A stretch of DNA of 64,000 bases from Mesorhizobium sp. WSM3862. Lineage in GTDB: Bacteria > Pseudomonadota > Alphaproteobacteria > Rhizobiales > Rhizobiaceae. A program made the translations under genes and the position numbers. Shown here piece by piece: positions 49,734 through 62,118 of this stretch (the stretch's first letter is position 1; every line of letters begins with the position of its first letter). The stretch spans positions 248,001-312,000 of the forward strand of contig NZ_NSGE01000003.1 of assembly GCF_002294985.1 (NCBI RefSeq). Direction: 5' to 3'. The notes beneath the pieces were generated by a model. The model did not search any database, had not been told where the DNA came from, and saw only the letters and a list, made by a program, of their open reading frames with translations.

Positions 49734-52282
49734 GCCACGCTCCCGGCAGGCCGCAACGACCGCATGCTCTCCACCCTGGTCTCGACAGTGTCGGCTTGCG
49801 GCGCATCGTAGGCCACCTCGCGATCGCCATTCAGCGCCGTCACGACGCCGGCCGGAGTGGCATAGGCCGGCCCATCCAGGCCAATTTCCTTCACCGCGCC
49901 CGGCATCAGGTGGAAGCCGTTCTCGCGCGGGAAGAACAGCCCATCCTTGATGGCGACGTGATAGGCGGCGCGTCTGCAGGCGAGCCGCAGGCGCCAGCCG
50001 TCGCTTCCGCGCATCAGCCCTGCGGACAGGCCGACATCGCGTCGCGCGGTCATGGCGCCTGGAAGCACATGAAAGGCTTCGGCCAGGATCTCGCCGTCGT
50101 GGCCTTCCAGCCTTGCCACCGTTACTTCGTGCCCGGCTGGGCCGAAGCGATAGGCGTAAGACAGATCAAAGAAGGCGCCGAGCAGCGAGAATGCCGACAG
50201 CGACTGCGCCCCGCGCGCCTGCAGAGTGACCGGCCGGCGCGCCGCCACCACCGGGGTGACGCCGTCGCGCAGGCAGGCAAGCGATAGCGTCGCCTCGACT
50301 GCCCTTGCCGTGTCATTGACGAGATGGACGCCCAGCCCGTTGACGCCCTCGTCGCTCAGCGTCAGCCGGAGCGGCGCGAAGGCGCGTCTCAGCGCATGCC
50401 AGACCGATTTCGGCCGACCGGCAGAATCGACGACGCCCCACCCTGCTCCCGGGCGCAGATCCTTCCAAAAGAACACCAGCGCGCCCGCCGTCGGGGAGGC
50501 CGGTCTGCGCCATTCGTCGATCGTGCGCTCAACCACCTCGGCAATGACGGCGCGCGAGAGGTCGAGGTAGCGCGCTGGATCCTCCATGCGCAGCCGGCGA
50601 GCATCGACGCCGAACAGCGTCTCCAGATAATGCTCGCGCACGTCCTCGAAATCCCACGACGCACCTGCATCGCGCGGCACGCCGGCCTTCCAGCGCGGGT
50701 CGTGGCCGGGCGGAACGGGCAGATGCTCATCGAGCGTCGCCTGTTCCGGCACGTTGGCGAAGGCGAGGCATTCGCTGGCGAAACGCACCTCCGCGCGGCG
50801 CGCGTCCTCCAGCGGCCGGCAATAGGCGCCGACGCCATAGTAGTGCGTCGGGCCGCCATCCGCGGCAAAGGGCAGGCTGCCGCCGGAGGGCGAGGAGGAC
50901 ACCAGCGCCAGATCGGGCAGGATCGCCTGCGCGGCCGGACGCACGACATCGTCGAACCAGGGTGTCGGATCCATCGCCACCGGCATGCCGAGCATCGCGG
51001 CCTGCTGCGCCACCTCGCTGCCGCCGCACAGCACCGCCAGCGACGGCGAATGCCGAAGCCGCCTCAACAGGTTCTCCACCTCGCGCGACAGCGCCGCCCG
51101 CCAGGCCGCGCTCTTCGCCGGATAGTCGAAATTGGCGAGCATCAGGTCCTGCCAGACCAGAATGCCCATCTCATCGCACAGCTCGTGGAAGGCATCGCTT
51201 TCATAGGCGAAGGTGCCGCCGACCCGCAGCATGTTGACGCCGGCTTGGCGCGCGAGATCGAGGTCGGGCTCGATTTCGGCTCGCTCGCAGGGCAGTCGCA
51301 CGGGATCGGAGGGCGTCCAGACCGCGCCGCGGCAGAACACCGGCACGCCGTTGACGACCAGGCGAAAATCGCGTCCGTCGGCACCGCGATCGATCTCAAT
51401 GCGGCGGAATCCGACCCGGCCCAGCCGGCTGCGCACCGTGCCCAGCGTCGCCATCACTTCGTGCAGCGCCGGCTCGCCATGACTGTTCGGCCACCATGGG
51501 GCGACATCGGCAATGGCCAATTCCGCGGTCAGCCGGGTGGGTGTCTCGAACTTGAGGGGCGCGCGCACTCCGGCACAGCTGACATGCGCCCTTTGCGCAT
51601 TGTCGAAGGGTTCGGCGAGGGTGATCGCAACGGCAAGATGCCCGGTGGCGCCGTCGAGCCTGGCGCGCATATGGGCATCGAGGATGCGCGGCCCGCCAAC
51701 TTCCCGAATCAGCTTGATGGGACGCCACGGCCCGACGACATCGAAGCTCGGACACCAGCCCGGCATATGGCCGATCAGGGTCGTGCGCACCAGCCGCAGC
51801 CGCTGATCGTCGATCATGCGAGGGCGCCAGCGGGCGCGCGGACCGATCGCCGTTTCCAGATGGCGGTCGAGACTGCGAAAGACGATGGCGAGCTGCTCGC
51901 CCCCTGAAAGGCTTACCGCAGCCTCATGGCGCTCGAACATCGAGGTCGAGGTGAGCAGCAGCCGCTCGCCAAGCCAGACCTCGGCGACAGTCGCCAGCCC
52001 CTCGAACACCAGCCGCACCGGACCGGTCGCGTCGAGCCTGCGGCTGTACCAGACATCGCGGTCGTGCAGCCGGGTTGGCTGCTTGCGGTCCCAGCGGCCA
52101 TGCTTTTCCAGCGTGGCGGCCGCCGTGCCGGGACAGGCCGCGCCCAGCCATTCGGCGTTTGCGTCGATGTCATTCGGCGAAGCCCAGGCACCGGCCGCCG
52201 AGATAGCCATCCGCCACCCACGATCCAGCAATCCGGCAGTGCCGGCGATCGACACCGTGGCGTCCATTCCCCCACCCATCAT
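49730..52282 (-). CDS. GH2 beta-mannosidase-like protein
   Basis: The product has 850 residues. ATG 52282 ([12 protein letters not shown]) is chosen with GAGGCG upstream. It has a galactose-binding-like N-terminus, immunoglobulin-like domain and TIM barrel of GH2: [49 protein letters not shown]. The acid/base region reads [10 protein letters not shown] (Glu kept, the usual Asn before it replaced by Ser), and the nucleophile region [10 protein letters not shown] contains Glu. It is probably active on an unusual sugar conjugate. It is coupled to neighbours in the ligase operon. Confidence 0.85.
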   Translation of the reverse strand: MMGGGMDATVSIAGTAGLLDRGWRMAISAAGAWASPNDIDANAEWLGAACPGTAAATLEKHGRWDRKQPTRLHDRDVWYSRRLDATGPVRLVFEGLATVAEVWLGERLLLTSTSMFERHEAAVSLSGGEQLAIVFRSLDRHLETAIGPRARWRPRMIDDQRLRLVRTTLIGHMPGWCPSFDVVGPWRPIKLIREVGGPRILDAHMRARLDGATGHLAVAITLAEPFDNAQRAHVSCAGVRAPLKFETPTRLTAELAIADVAPWWPNSHGEPALHEVMATLGTVRSRLGRVGFRRIEIDRGADGRDFRLVVNGVPVFCRGAVWTPSDPVRLPCERAEIEPDLDLARQAGVNMLRVGGTFAYESDAFHELCDEMGILVWQDLMLANFDYPAKSAAWRAALSREVENLLRRLRHSPSLAVLCGGSEVAQQAAMLGMPVAMDPTPWFDDVVRPAAQAILPDLALVSSSPSGGSLPFAADGGPTHYYGVGAYCRPLEDARRAEVRFASECLAFANVPEQATLDEHLPVPPGHDPRWKAGVPRDAGASWDFEDVREHYLETLFGVDARRLRMEDPARYLDLSRAVIAEVVERTIDEWRRPASPTAGALVFFWKDLRPGAGWGVVDSAGRPKSVWHALRRAFAPLRLTLSDEGVNGLGVHLVNDTARAVEATLSLACLRDGVTPVVAARRPVTLQARGAQSLSAFSLLGAFFDLSYAYRFGPAGHEVTVARLEGHDGEILAEAFHVLPGAMTARRDVGLSAGLMRGSDGWRLRLACRRAAYHVAIKDGLFFPRENGFHLMPGAVKEIGLDGPAYATPAGVVTALNGDREVAYDAPQADTVETRVESMRSLRPAGSVA

Positions 52283-52304
52283 CAAATGCGCCTCGGCCGG
52301 CCCG

Positions 52305-53303
52305 CTAGGCCGCCTTGGAGGCGACACCGGCCATGCGGGCGTCCAGCACGTCCATCACCGTTTCGTAAGCCTGCGCCATCGGCGCGATTGCTTCGGTCAA
52401 GCCGTCGAAGCGCTGCCGCGCCATCGCGCGGGCGAGCTTGAACTGCATGACCTTGGCGCCCTCGGCAATGTTACCGGCGGCTTGCACCGCCTCTGCCAGA
52501 CAGGTTTCGCCGTGCTGCCCCAGCCATTCGAGATGACTGCCAAGAAGTTCGAAATTCGCGCCGACCTGCCGCAGCGTGTTGAAGGCATAGGTGTGGAAAT
52601 AGGCAGGCGACTTTGTCGCCAGCCTTTCAGCGTGGCGGCCGAACGCGGCCGCATAGGCGCCGAGCGGATTGCGCTTCGGCCGCCGCTTCAGGTGATGTGC
52701 GAGCAGCGCCGCCGCGGTCCCGACCGCGTCGCGGACCGGGCGCGCGGCGTCGAGCTTCACGAATTCCGCGTAAGGAAACAGGGGCAGGTCGCCTGCCGAC
52801 ACACCATCCCATTGGCCGAAGATGCCGTCATAGTCTTGGCCCTCGAGCGCGAAGTAGCCGTCATTGTGGAAGTAGCGCATGTGCCGCGCCTCGGGATCGA
52901 GCGCATTGATGCCGACTGTGGTCTTGGAATGGCCGCTGCGGTAGGTGATGCCTTTGGTGTCGGGCAGGTAGAAGGCATCGACCTCGACCAGCGGCAGCCG
53001 GCCGAGCTCGACTTGCGTCAGCACATGCGTCTCCAGCCGGTCGAAGACCGCCAGCTCCTGGATGTCCAGCCCCGCCAGCCTCTGCAGGTCGGCGGTCGGG
53101 AACTTGAAAAACGTGAACTGATCACCTTCGAAATCCTGCGCCGCGGTGAAACCGAGCGCTGCGACCGGATCGTGCCCGGTCGCGTGCAGAACCTCGATCA
53201 GAAGGTCGACATAGCAGTTGGTCTGCGGCCACCGCCTTTGCGGATCGTGCAGCCAGTGCGGCCGGTAGGTGGCCGGATCGAGGCCGGCGATCGCTCTCAG
53301 CAT
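52305..53303 (-). CDS. DUF1839 family protein
   Basis: This 332-residue protein starts one base after the ligase gene ends. [56 protein letters not shown] and HSKTTVGI are the DUF1839 signature. DUF1839 genes are regularly found with amino acid:[carrier protein] ligases, and the fold suggests a papain-like (Cys/His) transferase that could take the aminoacyl group from the carrier. Catalytic Cys would be that of NCYVDLL (inference). Confidence 0.88.
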   Translation of the reverse strand: MLRAIAGLDPATYRPHWLHDPQRRWPQTNCYVDLLIEVLHATGHDPVAALGFTAAQDFEGDQFTFFKFPTADLQRLAGLDIQELAVFDRLETHVLTQVELGRLPLVEVDAFYLPDTKGITYRSGHSKTTVGINALDPEARHMRYFHNDGYFALEGQDYDGIFGQWDGVSAGDLPLFPYAEFVKLDAARPVRDAVGTAAALLAHHLKRRPKRNPLGAYAAAFGRHAERLATKSPAYFHTYAFNTLRQVGANFELLGSHLEWLGQHGETCLAEAVQAAGNIAEGAKVMQFKLARAMARQRFDGLTEAIAPMAQAYETVMDVLDARMAGVASKAA

Positions 53304-53304
53304 C

Positions 53305-54228
53305 TCACACGCCCCACAGCACGTCGCGGACCGCCGCCGGCCAGGCTTCAGCGTCCGGCCCGTGGTGGCGGAACAGCGCCAGCGCCACGCGCTCCAGCCC
53401 GAAGCCGACGCAGGCCGAATGGCAGAACTCCCCGTCGGCGAACTTCAGGCCCCAGGTCTGGCCAAAATGGTCCTGGTGATAATTGAAGCTCAAACAGGCG
53501 GTCGGCTTCTCGATGCTGGTCACCGGAATCAGCAGCTCGAATTTCAAGCCCTGATCGCGCTGGTTGTTGGCCATCATCCTGCCGCCTCGGCCGAAGAACG
53601 GATCGTTGGCAAGATCGACCTCGCAGGGCAGGTCGAGCGACTCGATCATGGCCCTGCCGCGCTTCAGCCAGCTTTCGCGGAACGAGCGCACCTGCTCGGC
53701 CGTGCCGATCTTGACGAACTCGCGCATGCGGAAGAGCTGCATGCGCGCCGGGTCCTTCGACGGCTCGTGGCGGAAGCAGTAGGAGGAGAGTTCGAAAAGA
53801 AGGCCCTGCGCCGGCACCGGGCCGCGCGCAGCTATTGTGGGATAGAGCGGATAGCAGGCGGCGGGTGTCAGCGCGAGGTCCGTCGCCTTCTGCAGCTCCG
53901 TCCAGTCTCCGCCGTCAGCCATCATGCCGAGCAGCTGCGCATGCTCCCGCTCGCCGCCCATGAAGGAATGCACGCAGCCGGCAAGCTGCGGAAAGCTCTT
54001 CATGTAGCCGCTCTTCTCCAGCGTCGCGCGGCTCATGCCCGGCGGAAAATGGATGCGGGTGGCCTTGTCGGGCGCGCCGAGGCGGGTGACGAGACGCTCG
54101 AACCGCTCGATCACGTCCTCGAATGCGCCCGAACGGCCATAAAGGCCGTCGACGCCGGATTCGAACAGGATGCCGTTCTCGAACAGGCTGTCCAGCAGCG
54201 ACTTGGAGTCGAATGTCTTGGCGTCCAT
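53305..54228 (-). CDS. Amino acid--[acyl-carrier-protein] ligase
   Basis: This 307-residue homolog of the seryl-tRNA synthetase catalytic core lacks the tRNA-binding arm. Class II motif 2 is [21 protein letters not shown] and motif 3 is [13 protein letters not shown]. Cys in ACYPLYP, Glu in RMREFV and Cys in HSACVGFG are the likely zinc ligands. Bradyrhizobium and Agrobacterium homologs are known to load glycine or alanine onto a carrier protein. The cognate carrier is the ACP two genes upstream. Confidence 0.93.
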   Translation of the reverse strand: MDAKTFDSKSLLDSLFENGILFESGVDGLYGRSGAFEDVIERFERLVTRLGAPDKATRIHFPPGMSRATLEKSGYMKSFPQLAGCVHSFMGGEREHAQLLGMMADGGDWTELQKATDLALTPAACYPLYPTIAARGPVPAQGLLFELSSYCFRHEPSKDPARMQLFRMREFVKIGTAEQVRSFRESWLKRGRAMIESLDLPCEVDLANDPFFGRGGRMMANNQRDQGLKFELLIPVTSIEKPTACLSFNYHQDHFGQTWGLKFADGEFCHSACVGFGLERVALALFRHHGPDAEAWPAAVRDVLWGV

Positions 54229-54229
54229 C

Positions 54230-55435
54230 TCAGCTCCCCAGGCCGGTGTCGAAGCGGCTCATCAGCATGAGCGTCGCGGTATTGGAAAGGATGCGGTCGT
54301 TGGAGATCATCACCGGCGCCGAGGTCACGTCGCGCAGGTGCCGGCCGACGCTGAACGGGGTGCCGTTCTTGTAGCCAAGAATGCCGTTGACCAGCATGGC
54401 GAGACGCACCACGGCGCCGGCTTTCTCGCTGGCCGCGACCTTCAGCGCGTTGATCTCGGCGGCGAAGCCGATCGAAGACAGCGCGTCGTCCTCGCCCGCG
54501 GCCGCTTCGAAGCGGTGGATGGCGGCCGCAAGGTGGCCTTTCATCTCCTGCAAAAGGGCGGCCGCTTCGGCCAGCCTCAGCGCGCCCGGCGGCATGGAGT
54601 CGGGCTGCTTGCGCGCCGCCGCCTTGACGAAGGCCTGCGCCCGATTGAAGGCGTCGGCGGCGATGCCGAACCAGGTCGCCGCCCAGAAGATGTGCGAGCT
54701 GGCCAGCATCGACTGCGCCGCGATCTCGGAGAACGGCTTCGGGAATATCTGCGCCGCGTCACCCGTGGCGACCAGATGAAAGCCGTCGGAGCAGGTGCCG
54801 CGCATGCCGAGCGTGTCCCACACCGACGTGCGCTCAAGCGTGCGGTTGGCATCGGCCGGGATCACCACCATCATCTGATCGGAGCTGGCCGCATCGGGGG
54901 CGCGACGCGCCGTGGCGAGGATGGCGTCGGCATAGTTACCATAGGAGATGACGGTGGCTTCCTTGGTCAGCGCGAAGCGCCCGCCGGCGACCTCGACCGC
55001 ACAGATCGAATTGCGCAAATTGCCGCCGATGCCGGCCTCCGTCGTCGCGGAAGCCATCAAAAGCTGCTCGTCGGCGATGCGCCGCATATAAGCGCGGTGC
55101 CAATCGCTGGCGCCTCCGTGAGTGACAAAGCTCGACGTCTTGATCTGATGCATGGCATAGATCATCGCGCTCGAGCCGCAGGCCTGGCCGAGCTGCACGA
55201 TGAGGTCGGCGATCTGCATCGTGCCGAGCCCCTCGCCGCCATGTTCGATCGGGATCGCCACGCCGAGCAGGCGCTCGCGCTTCAGCGCCTCGATCGTCTC
55301 CGCCGGGAAACGCCCCTCCTTGTCGACGGGGTCGGCATGGCCGGCGGCGATCTCGGCGACGCGGCGCATGCGCTCGGTCGCGACTTCGGGCGCCTCCGCG
55401 AGCGAGGCCGCCTCTATCTTTCTCAACACGTTCAT
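54230..55435 (-). CDS. Acyl-CoA dehydrogenase-like protein
   Basis: The product has 401 residues. [59 protein letters not shown] and [15 protein letters not shown] are the acyl-CoA dehydrogenase fold with FAD-binding residues. The catalytic base (usually Glu near the C-terminus) is not evident in [20 protein letters not shown]. In this operon it may oxidise the aminoacyl chain on the carrier protein, as in NRPS-linked dehydrogenases. Confidence 0.88.
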   Translation of the reverse strand: MNVLRKIEAASLAEAPEVATERMRRVAEIAAGHADPVDKEGRFPAETIEALKRERLLGVAIPIEHGGEGLGTMQIADLIVQLGQACGSSAMIYAMHQIKTSSFVTHGGASDWHRAYMRRIADEQLLMASATTEAGIGGNLRNSICAVEVAGGRFALTKEATVISYGNYADAILATARRAPDAASSDQMMVVIPADANRTLERTSVWDTLGMRGTCSDGFHLVATGDAAQIFPKPFSEIAAQSMLASSHIFWAATWFGIAADAFNRAQAFVKAAARKQPDSMPPGALRLAEAAALLQEMKGHLAAAIHRFEAAAGEDDALSSIGFAAEINALKVAASEKAGAVVRLAMLVNGILGYKNGTPFSVGRHLRDVTSAPVMISNDRILSNTATLMLMSRFDTGLGS

Positions 55436-55437
55436 GG

Positions 55438-55683
55438 CTACGCCGCCTTGCGCGTCAACTGCGAAACGGCATCCGCGATGCTGGCCAGCGAAGAGAAGGT
55501 GCGCCGCGTCAGCATCGTCTCGGGGAATTCGATGTCGAACTCCTCTTCGAGCGCCAGCATCATCTGCACCGAGGCGAAGGAGGTCAGCCCCGCGTCATAG
55601 AGATTGGCGTCGTCGGCGAGCGCGCCGAAATTCAGCGGAATCATCGGATGCTGCTCGAGCAGCGAACGTATCTGGTCGATCAT
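55438..55683 (-). CDS. Acyl carrier protein
   Basis: The product has 81 residues, from ATG 55683. The phosphopantetheine site is Ser in AGLTSFASVQMM, where DSL is replaced by LTSF. Acidic helices follow (LALEEEFDIEFPETML). It is first in the operon and the presumptive substrate of the ligase, distinct from the fatty acid ACP. Confidence 0.9.
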   Translation of the reverse strand: MIDQIRSLLEQHPMIPLNFGALADDANLYDAGLTSFASVQMMLALEEEFDIEFPETMLTRRTFSSLASIADAVSQLTRKAA

Positions 55684-56036
55684 GGAGGCCCCACCCTTGC
55701 GTTGTGCAGCCGGCAATATCGCAGACGCAGCGCAACCGTGGCGTTAACGCCGCAGAGCAGTTTCAACCATGCCTAAGGATCGGTAACGGACCGCAATACA
55801 ATTTTACGGCTCTCGATTCGGAGGGGCCTCTGTCCGGGATTTTTTGTGGCTGCGTGTCCGCATCGATATCACGCCACGGCCCCTCCGCCGCCGCCGCGAC
55901 CTGGCAAAAGCCTGCCGTCAATCAATCGATCAGATAAATGGTCGACAATGGGCCCTCACTTTGGCCTAATGGTTGCCGCTATCCCATTCGAGAGCTGCTG
56001 GACGATTTTTGGAACGGCGAGACCGGGGTAAGAGTA
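55684..56036. other. Intergenic between carrier-protein operon and lipoprotein
   Basis: There are 353 bases with no gene. This is the promoter region of the minus-strand operon and of the plus-strand lipoprotein gene. A T-rich element (GGGATTTTTTGTGG) near 55840 and ATCGATCAGATAAATGG near 55925 are noted, but no convincing sigma-70 pair or operator is identified. Confidence 0.4.
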
Positions 56037-56359
56037 TGAAGTTCACGCTGCGGGCTCTCTTGCCGTTGACCTTGATCGCAGGCTGCTCGTCGAGTGTTGC
56101 GTCGATCAATCCGGCGAAATACGACGGGATGAGCTGCGCCGAGCTCAACAGCGCGCTCGGCGACACCGCCACCGATATTTCGCGGACGGCAATCAGCCGC
56201 GGCAAGGTCGCCAATACCAGCGTGCCGACTTGGCTGCTCGGCGGCGAGCGCGTGAAGACGGTCGTGGCCAATCGCGATACCGCCAGGATCGAGCGGCTGC
56301 AGCAACAGCAGCAGGCGATCATCGCTGCCAGGAAGAGCCGCTGCCCGTCCTCGCAGTGA
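56037..56359 (+). CDS. Small lipoprotein
   Basis: The product has 107 residues, from ATG 56037. Signal peptide RALLPLTLIAGC ends in a lipobox Cys17. The mature part has SINPAKYDGMSCAELNSALGDTATDIS and a glutamine-rich coil (RLQQQQQAIIAARK) with a final Cys. It is a typical host small outer-membrane lipoprotein. It is convergent with the opp operon. Confidence 0.8.
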
Positions 56360-56386
56360 GCAGGGCGTCGCCGAGCGGCGGAAATC

Positions 56387-58003
<1,617 letters not shown>

Positions 58004-58020
58004 GTCGGCGATCCCCATCC

Positions 58021-59145
58021 TTATCGATCTTTGGGGTCGAGCGCGTCGCGCAGGCCGTCGCCGACAAAGTTCAGCGCGAACAGCGTCGAAACGAGGAAGA
58101 AGGCCGGGAACAACAGCAGCCAGTTGGCATAGCCGATGTTCTTGGCACCGACCGAAATCAGCACGCCCCAACTGGTCATCGGCTCCTGCACGCCAAGCCC
58201 GAGGAAGGACAGGAAGCTTTCCAGGATGATGACCTGCGGCACCAGCAGCGTCATGTAGATCACCACCGGCCCGAGCAGGTTGGGGATGACGTGGCGCACG
58301 AGGATGCCGCGCTGGCCGACACCCATCGCTTCCGCCGCCTGAACGTATTCTTGCCTGCGGATCGACAGCGCCTGGCCGCGCACGATGCGCGCCATGTCGA
58401 GCCACAGCACCGCCCCTACCGCCAGGAACATCAGCACGAAGTTGCGGCCGAAGAACACCACCAGCATGATGACGAAGAAGATGAAGGGCAGCGAGTAAAG
58501 CACGTCGACGATGCGCATCATCACTTCGTCGACCCTGCCGCCGGCAAAGCCGGCCGTCGCGCCGTAGATCACGCCGATGACGCCGGCGACGACACCGGCA
58601 AGCAGGCCGATCGCGAGCGAAATGCGCCCGGCCATCAGCGTGCGAGACAACAGATCGCGCCCGGTGTTGTCGGTGCCGAAGAAGAAATACTGCTGCTTGA
58701 CGGCCGCGCTCATGGTCATTTCGAGCCCATCGGGCGACTTGCTCTCGATCTTCGTGTCGTCGAAGGCGTCGGAGCGGTCGAGATAGCGGATATTGCGGTC
58801 GTCGATCGGCTTCTTGGAGGTGACGGTGACGACGACGCGGCTGCCGTCCTGGTGCCACTCCTTGATGTCGACGCGCATGCGTTTGATCGCGTCGCTCAGC
58901 GCGCCCTGGATCATGTCGGGCTTCGGATAGGCCGACAGGCTCGGCGGCGTGCGCACATAGTCGCCGTAGATGGTCGTGTATTCATGCGGCACGACCATAG
59001 GGCCGAATACGCTGATGACGGCAATGAATGCCAGATAGTAGAGGCTGAACATGGCGGCGCGGTTGCGCTTCAGCCGCGCCCAGGCATTGCCCCAGAGCGA
59101 GCGGCCGACGATCGGCTCCGGAGCGGCTACGGCAAGCTCAGTCAT
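58021..59145 (-). CDS. Oligopeptide ABC permease, OppC type
   Basis: The product has 374 residues. ATG 59145 overlaps the oppB stop by eight bases. It has an N-terminal membrane helix, then a long periplasmic loop of 120 residues, then the BPD_transp_1 domain with EAMGVGQRGILVRHVIPN as the EAA loop for the ATPase. The extended periplasmic loop is larger than in most OppC. Confidence 0.92.
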   Translation of the reverse strand: MTELAVAAPEPIVGRSLWGNAWARLKRNRAAMFSLYYLAFIAVISVFGPMVVPHEYTTIYGDYVRTPPSLSAYPKPDMIQGALSDAIKRMRVDIKEWHQDGSRVVVTVTSKKPIDDRNIRYLDRSDAFDDTKIESKSPDGLEMTMSAAVKQQYFFFGTDNTGRDLLSRTLMAGRISLAIGLLAGVVAGVIGVIYGATAGFAGGRVDEVMMRIVDVLYSLPFIFFVIMLVVFFGRNFVLMFLAVGAVLWLDMARIVRGQALSIRRQEYVQAAEAMGVGQRGILVRHVIPNLLGPVVIYMTLLVPQVIILESFLSFLGLGVQEPMTSWGVLISVGAKNIGYANWLLLFPAFFLVSTLFALNFVGDGLRDALDPKDR

Positions 59146-60061
59146 AGCGCACCCTCGGATCGACGACCGCATAGAGAAGATCGACGATCAGGTTGAAAAC
59201 GATCGTGAAGAGCGCGATCACCACCACGGTTCCCATGACCAGCGTGTAGTCGCGGTTGAGCGCAGCGTCTACGAAGTAGCGGCCGACGCCTGGAATGGAG
59301 AAAATGGTCTCGACGATGATCGAGCCGGTGAGCAGCGCCGCCGCCGCCGGACCGGTGAAGGAGACGATCGGCAGCACGGCGCCGCGCAGCGCGTGCTTGA
59401 CCACCACCGACCAGTCGGAGAGGCCGAGCGCACGGGCAGTGCGGATGTGGTGCGAGCGCAGGCTCTCGATCATCGAGCCGCGCATCAGGCGGGCGACGAT
59501 GGCGATCTGCGGCAGGGCAAGCGTCAGCACCGGCCCGACCTTGTTGATTAAGGCGCCGTCGCCCCAGCCGCCGATCGGCAACAGCTTCCAGGAAAGGCCG
59601 AAGACGAGCTGGATCACCGGCGCGGTGACGAAGGTGGGGATGGTGCTGCCGGCGGTGGCTAAGGCGATCACCGAATAGTCGGCTATTTTATTTTGGTTGA
59701 GCGCCGCGATCGTGCCGAGGATCGAGCCCAGCAGCAGCGCCAGCACCAGCGCCGAGGTACCGATCTGCACCGAGATCGGCAGGCCCTTGGCGAAGAGTTC
59801 GGTGACGGTGAAATCCGGCAGGTTGTAGCTCGGTCCGAAACTGCCGCGCAAAAGATTGCCGAGATAGTGGAGATATTGCAGCCAGAGCGGATCGTCGAGG
59901 CCGAACTGGGCTTCGAGATTGGCCCTGATCTCGGGGCTCAAGCCCCGCTCCTGGTTGAACGGGCCGCCTGGCGCGACGCGGATCAGGAAGAACGCCACCG
60001 TCACGATGACGAACAGCGTCGGGATGGCGGTCAATAGCCGCCGGAAGACATAACGCAGCAT
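59138..60061 (-). CDS. Oligopeptide ABC permease, OppB type
   Basis: The 307-residue product has the classical DppB/OppB start MLRYVFRRLLTAIPTLFVIVTVAFFLI, PGGPF and the EAA region RTARALGLSDWSVVVKHALR. Six membrane helices are predicted. It is preceded by a hairpin (60188-60220) that separates it from the substrate-binding gene. Confidence 0.94.
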   Translation of the reverse strand: MLRYVFRRLLTAIPTLFVIVTVAFFLIRVAPGGPFNQERGLSPEIRANLEAQFGLDDPLWLQYLHYLGNLLRGSFGPSYNLPDFTVTELFAKGLPISVQIGTSALVLALLLGSILGTIAALNQNKIADYSVIALATAGSTIPTFVTAPVIQLVFGLSWKLLPIGGWGDGALINKVGPVLTLALPQIAIVARLMRGSMIESLRSHHIRTARALGLSDWSVVVKHALRGAVLPIVSFTGPAAAALLTGSIIVETIFSIPGVGRYFVDAALNRDYTLVMGTVVVIALFTIVFNLIVDLLYAVVDPRVRYD

Positions 60062-60187
60062 CGGCGCCCCGCTTCAGCCAGGGCGACGGCTCTCCAGACG
60101 AGATCGTGGCGCGCTGGCATCTCTGATCTTCGCACCGCGATCGCCGAAAATACAATGCGACTTTCGGCCCGGCACGACGACAGACCG

Positions 60188-60220
60188 CGGCCGCCGTTCC
60201 CTAAAAGAGAGCGGCGGCAC
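60188..60220 (-). terminator. Hairpin between oppA and oppB
   Basis: GCCGCCG (60190-60196) pairs with CGGCGGC (60212-60218) around a 15-base loop, without a T-run. Such hairpins usually stabilise the oppA message or partly terminate, so that the binding protein is made in excess of the permease. Confidence 0.5.
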
Positions 60221-60235
60221 GGCCAAGGTTCCTTG

Positions 60236-61828
60236 TCAGTCCTTGGAGATGAAGCGAGACGGATGAATGTCCATGACATTGTCCTCGAAGCCATGCAGCT
60301 TGGAGGAAACGATATCGTGGTAGCTGTAGTAGAGCAGCGGGATCTGGCCGACATCGTCGACGAGGATGCGCTCCGCTGCGGCGAGGTCCTTCATGCGCTC
60401 CTCAGGCTTGCCGCCGGCGGCGGCTGCCTTGTCCATGGCGGCTTCATAGGCAGGGCTGTTGTAGTTCGAGTAGTTGTTACCGCTCGCCTTGCGCGAGATG
60501 CCGAGGAAGGTCTCCGGATCCTTATAGTCGGCGATCCAGGCTGCGCGGGCGACGTCGTAGTTGCCCTTCTGCTCGAGGAAGCCATAGTGGGTCTTGGTGT
60601 CGGTGTTGAGCAGCGTCACCTCGATGCCGAGCGGCTTCAGCTGTTCCTGGATGGCGACCGCCGTGTTCTTGTGGTTCTCCGAGGTGTTGTAGCGGATCTC
60701 CATCTTCAACGGATGCTCGGGTGTATAGCCCAGCTTTTCCAGCACTTTCTTGGCCGCATCCTCGCGGTCGATCTGAGACATGTCGGCGTATTTTGCCAGT
60801 GCCGGCGTGTAGCCGTCGATGCCCGGAGGAACCATCGAATAGCCGGGCAGCATCGAGTTCTGCCAGACCTTCTCGGCGAGGAAGTCGCGATCGATCGCCA
60901 TCGAGATGGCGTTGCGCAGCTCGACGTTGTCCCAAGGCGCCTTGTCGGTCTTGACCGCATAATAATAGGTGCCGAGATATGGCCCCACACGGATCTGGTC
61001 ACCGAATTTGGTTTTGAGATCGGCGAGCTGTTCGGTCGGCAGGTCGCCATAGCTGTCGAGTTCGCCGGCCTCGAAGCGCTTCATCGCGGACGAGCGATCC
61101 TCGGTCGGGATGTAGTTGACCACGTCGAGCTTGACGCTCGCGGCGTCCCAGAACTTCGGGTTCTTGACCAGTTTCATGTGGTCGTTGGGAACCCACTCCG
61201 CCAGCGTATAGGCGCCGTTGGAGACCAGCTTGCCCGGTTTGATCCAGTCGGCGCCGAGCTTGTCGATCGAAGCCTTGTTGACCGGATAGGTCGCCTGGTG
61301 GGTCAGCATCTCCAGGAAGTAGGGCGTCGGAGCCTTCAGCGTGACTTGCAGCGTGTTGGCGTCGATCGCCTTCACGCCCATATCCTCGGCCTTGCCTTTC
61401 TTAGTGTTGAAGTCCTCGGCGCCTTTCACCGGATAGAGCATCGAGGCGTATTCTGCAGCGGTGGCCGGGTCTTCCAGCCGATGGAACGAGTAGACGAAGT
61501 CGTCCGCCGTCACCGGGCTGCCATCCGACCACAGGCCGTCCTTGCGCAGCTTGAAGGTGTAGACAGTGCCGTCGTCGGACACCGTCCAGCTTTCGGCGGC
61601 GCCCGGAATGAGGTTCGTCTTCGGGTCATGCATGACGAGGCCCTGGAACAGGTCGCGTATAATATCGGCCTCGTAGACCGTCGACGTCTTGTGCGGATCG
61701 ACCGTCTCCGCCTCGGCAGCGGATCCGCGATTGTAGACGGTCTCGGCAAAGGCAGGCGTGTAGAAGGCACCGGTCGCCAAAGCCATCGTGGTGGCGAACA
61801 CGGTCGCCTTCAGCAGGTTTTTCAGCAT
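60236..61828 (-). CDS. Peptide ABC transporter substrate-binding protein
   Basis: The product has 530 residues. Signal peptide LKNLLKATVFATTMALATGAFYTPAFA precedes ETVYNRG. SBP_bac_5 features are AAEAETVDPHKTSTVYEADIIRDLFQGLV, WSDGSPVTADDFVYSFHR and a C-terminal DIHPSRFISKD. It is first in the opp operon and delivers peptides or related solutes to OppBC. Confidence 0.94.
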   Translation of the reverse strand: MLKNLLKATVFATTMALATGAFYTPAFAETVYNRGSAAEAETVDPHKTSTVYEADIIRDLFQGLVMHDPKTNLIPGAAESWTVSDDGTVYTFKLRKDGLWSDGSPVTADDFVYSFHRLEDPATAAEYASMLYPVKGAEDFNTKKGKAEDMGVKAIDANTLQVTLKAPTPYFLEMLTHQATYPVNKASIDKLGADWIKPGKLVSNGAYTLAEWVPNDHMKLVKNPKFWDAASVKLDVVNYIPTEDRSSAMKRFEAGELDSYGDLPTEQLADLKTKFGDQIRVGPYLGTYYYAVKTDKAPWDNVELRNAISMAIDRDFLAEKVWQNSMLPGYSMVPPGIDGYTPALAKYADMSQIDREDAAKKVLEKLGYTPEHPLKMEIRYNTSENHKNTAVAIQEQLKPLGIEVTLLNTDTKTHYGFLEQKGNYDVARAAWIADYKDPETFLGISRKASGNNYSNYNSPAYEAAMDKAAAAGGKPEERMKDLAAAERILVDDVGQIPLLYYSYHDIVSSKLHGFEDNVMDIHPSRFISKD

Positions 61829-62118
61829 GAAGTTTCTCCCTTTGGGCGCGGCCCCTCAACCACGCCTTGAGTGTTGACGCCCCGGAACCGTCAACGGGTC
61901 CCTTTTGAGCGCGCCCCCGGTTCCCTTCCGGCGGCTGGTGGCGGGAGACTAGACAGAGGAATATCTTATTTCAACTGCCCGCTGCTTGACGTTGAGTGAG
62001 CAGCGTTTCGCTAAAACAGCGATATCTAAAGCTTAGGCGCCCCGTTCAACTGTGTGCACCTTTCGGTTGTTCCAGCCGTTTTCTGTTTTTGCAAGCAGGT
62101 TTTGGCATTCTCCGGCCC
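61829..62118. other. Divergent promoter region of opp and tad genes
   Basis: There are 290 bases without a gene. The AT-rich part (61955-61975, AGGAATATCTTATTTCAA) probably contains the opp promoter on the minus strand. A run resembling AACAGCGATATC near 62015 is upstream of tadE. No operator is recognised. Confidence 0.4.
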
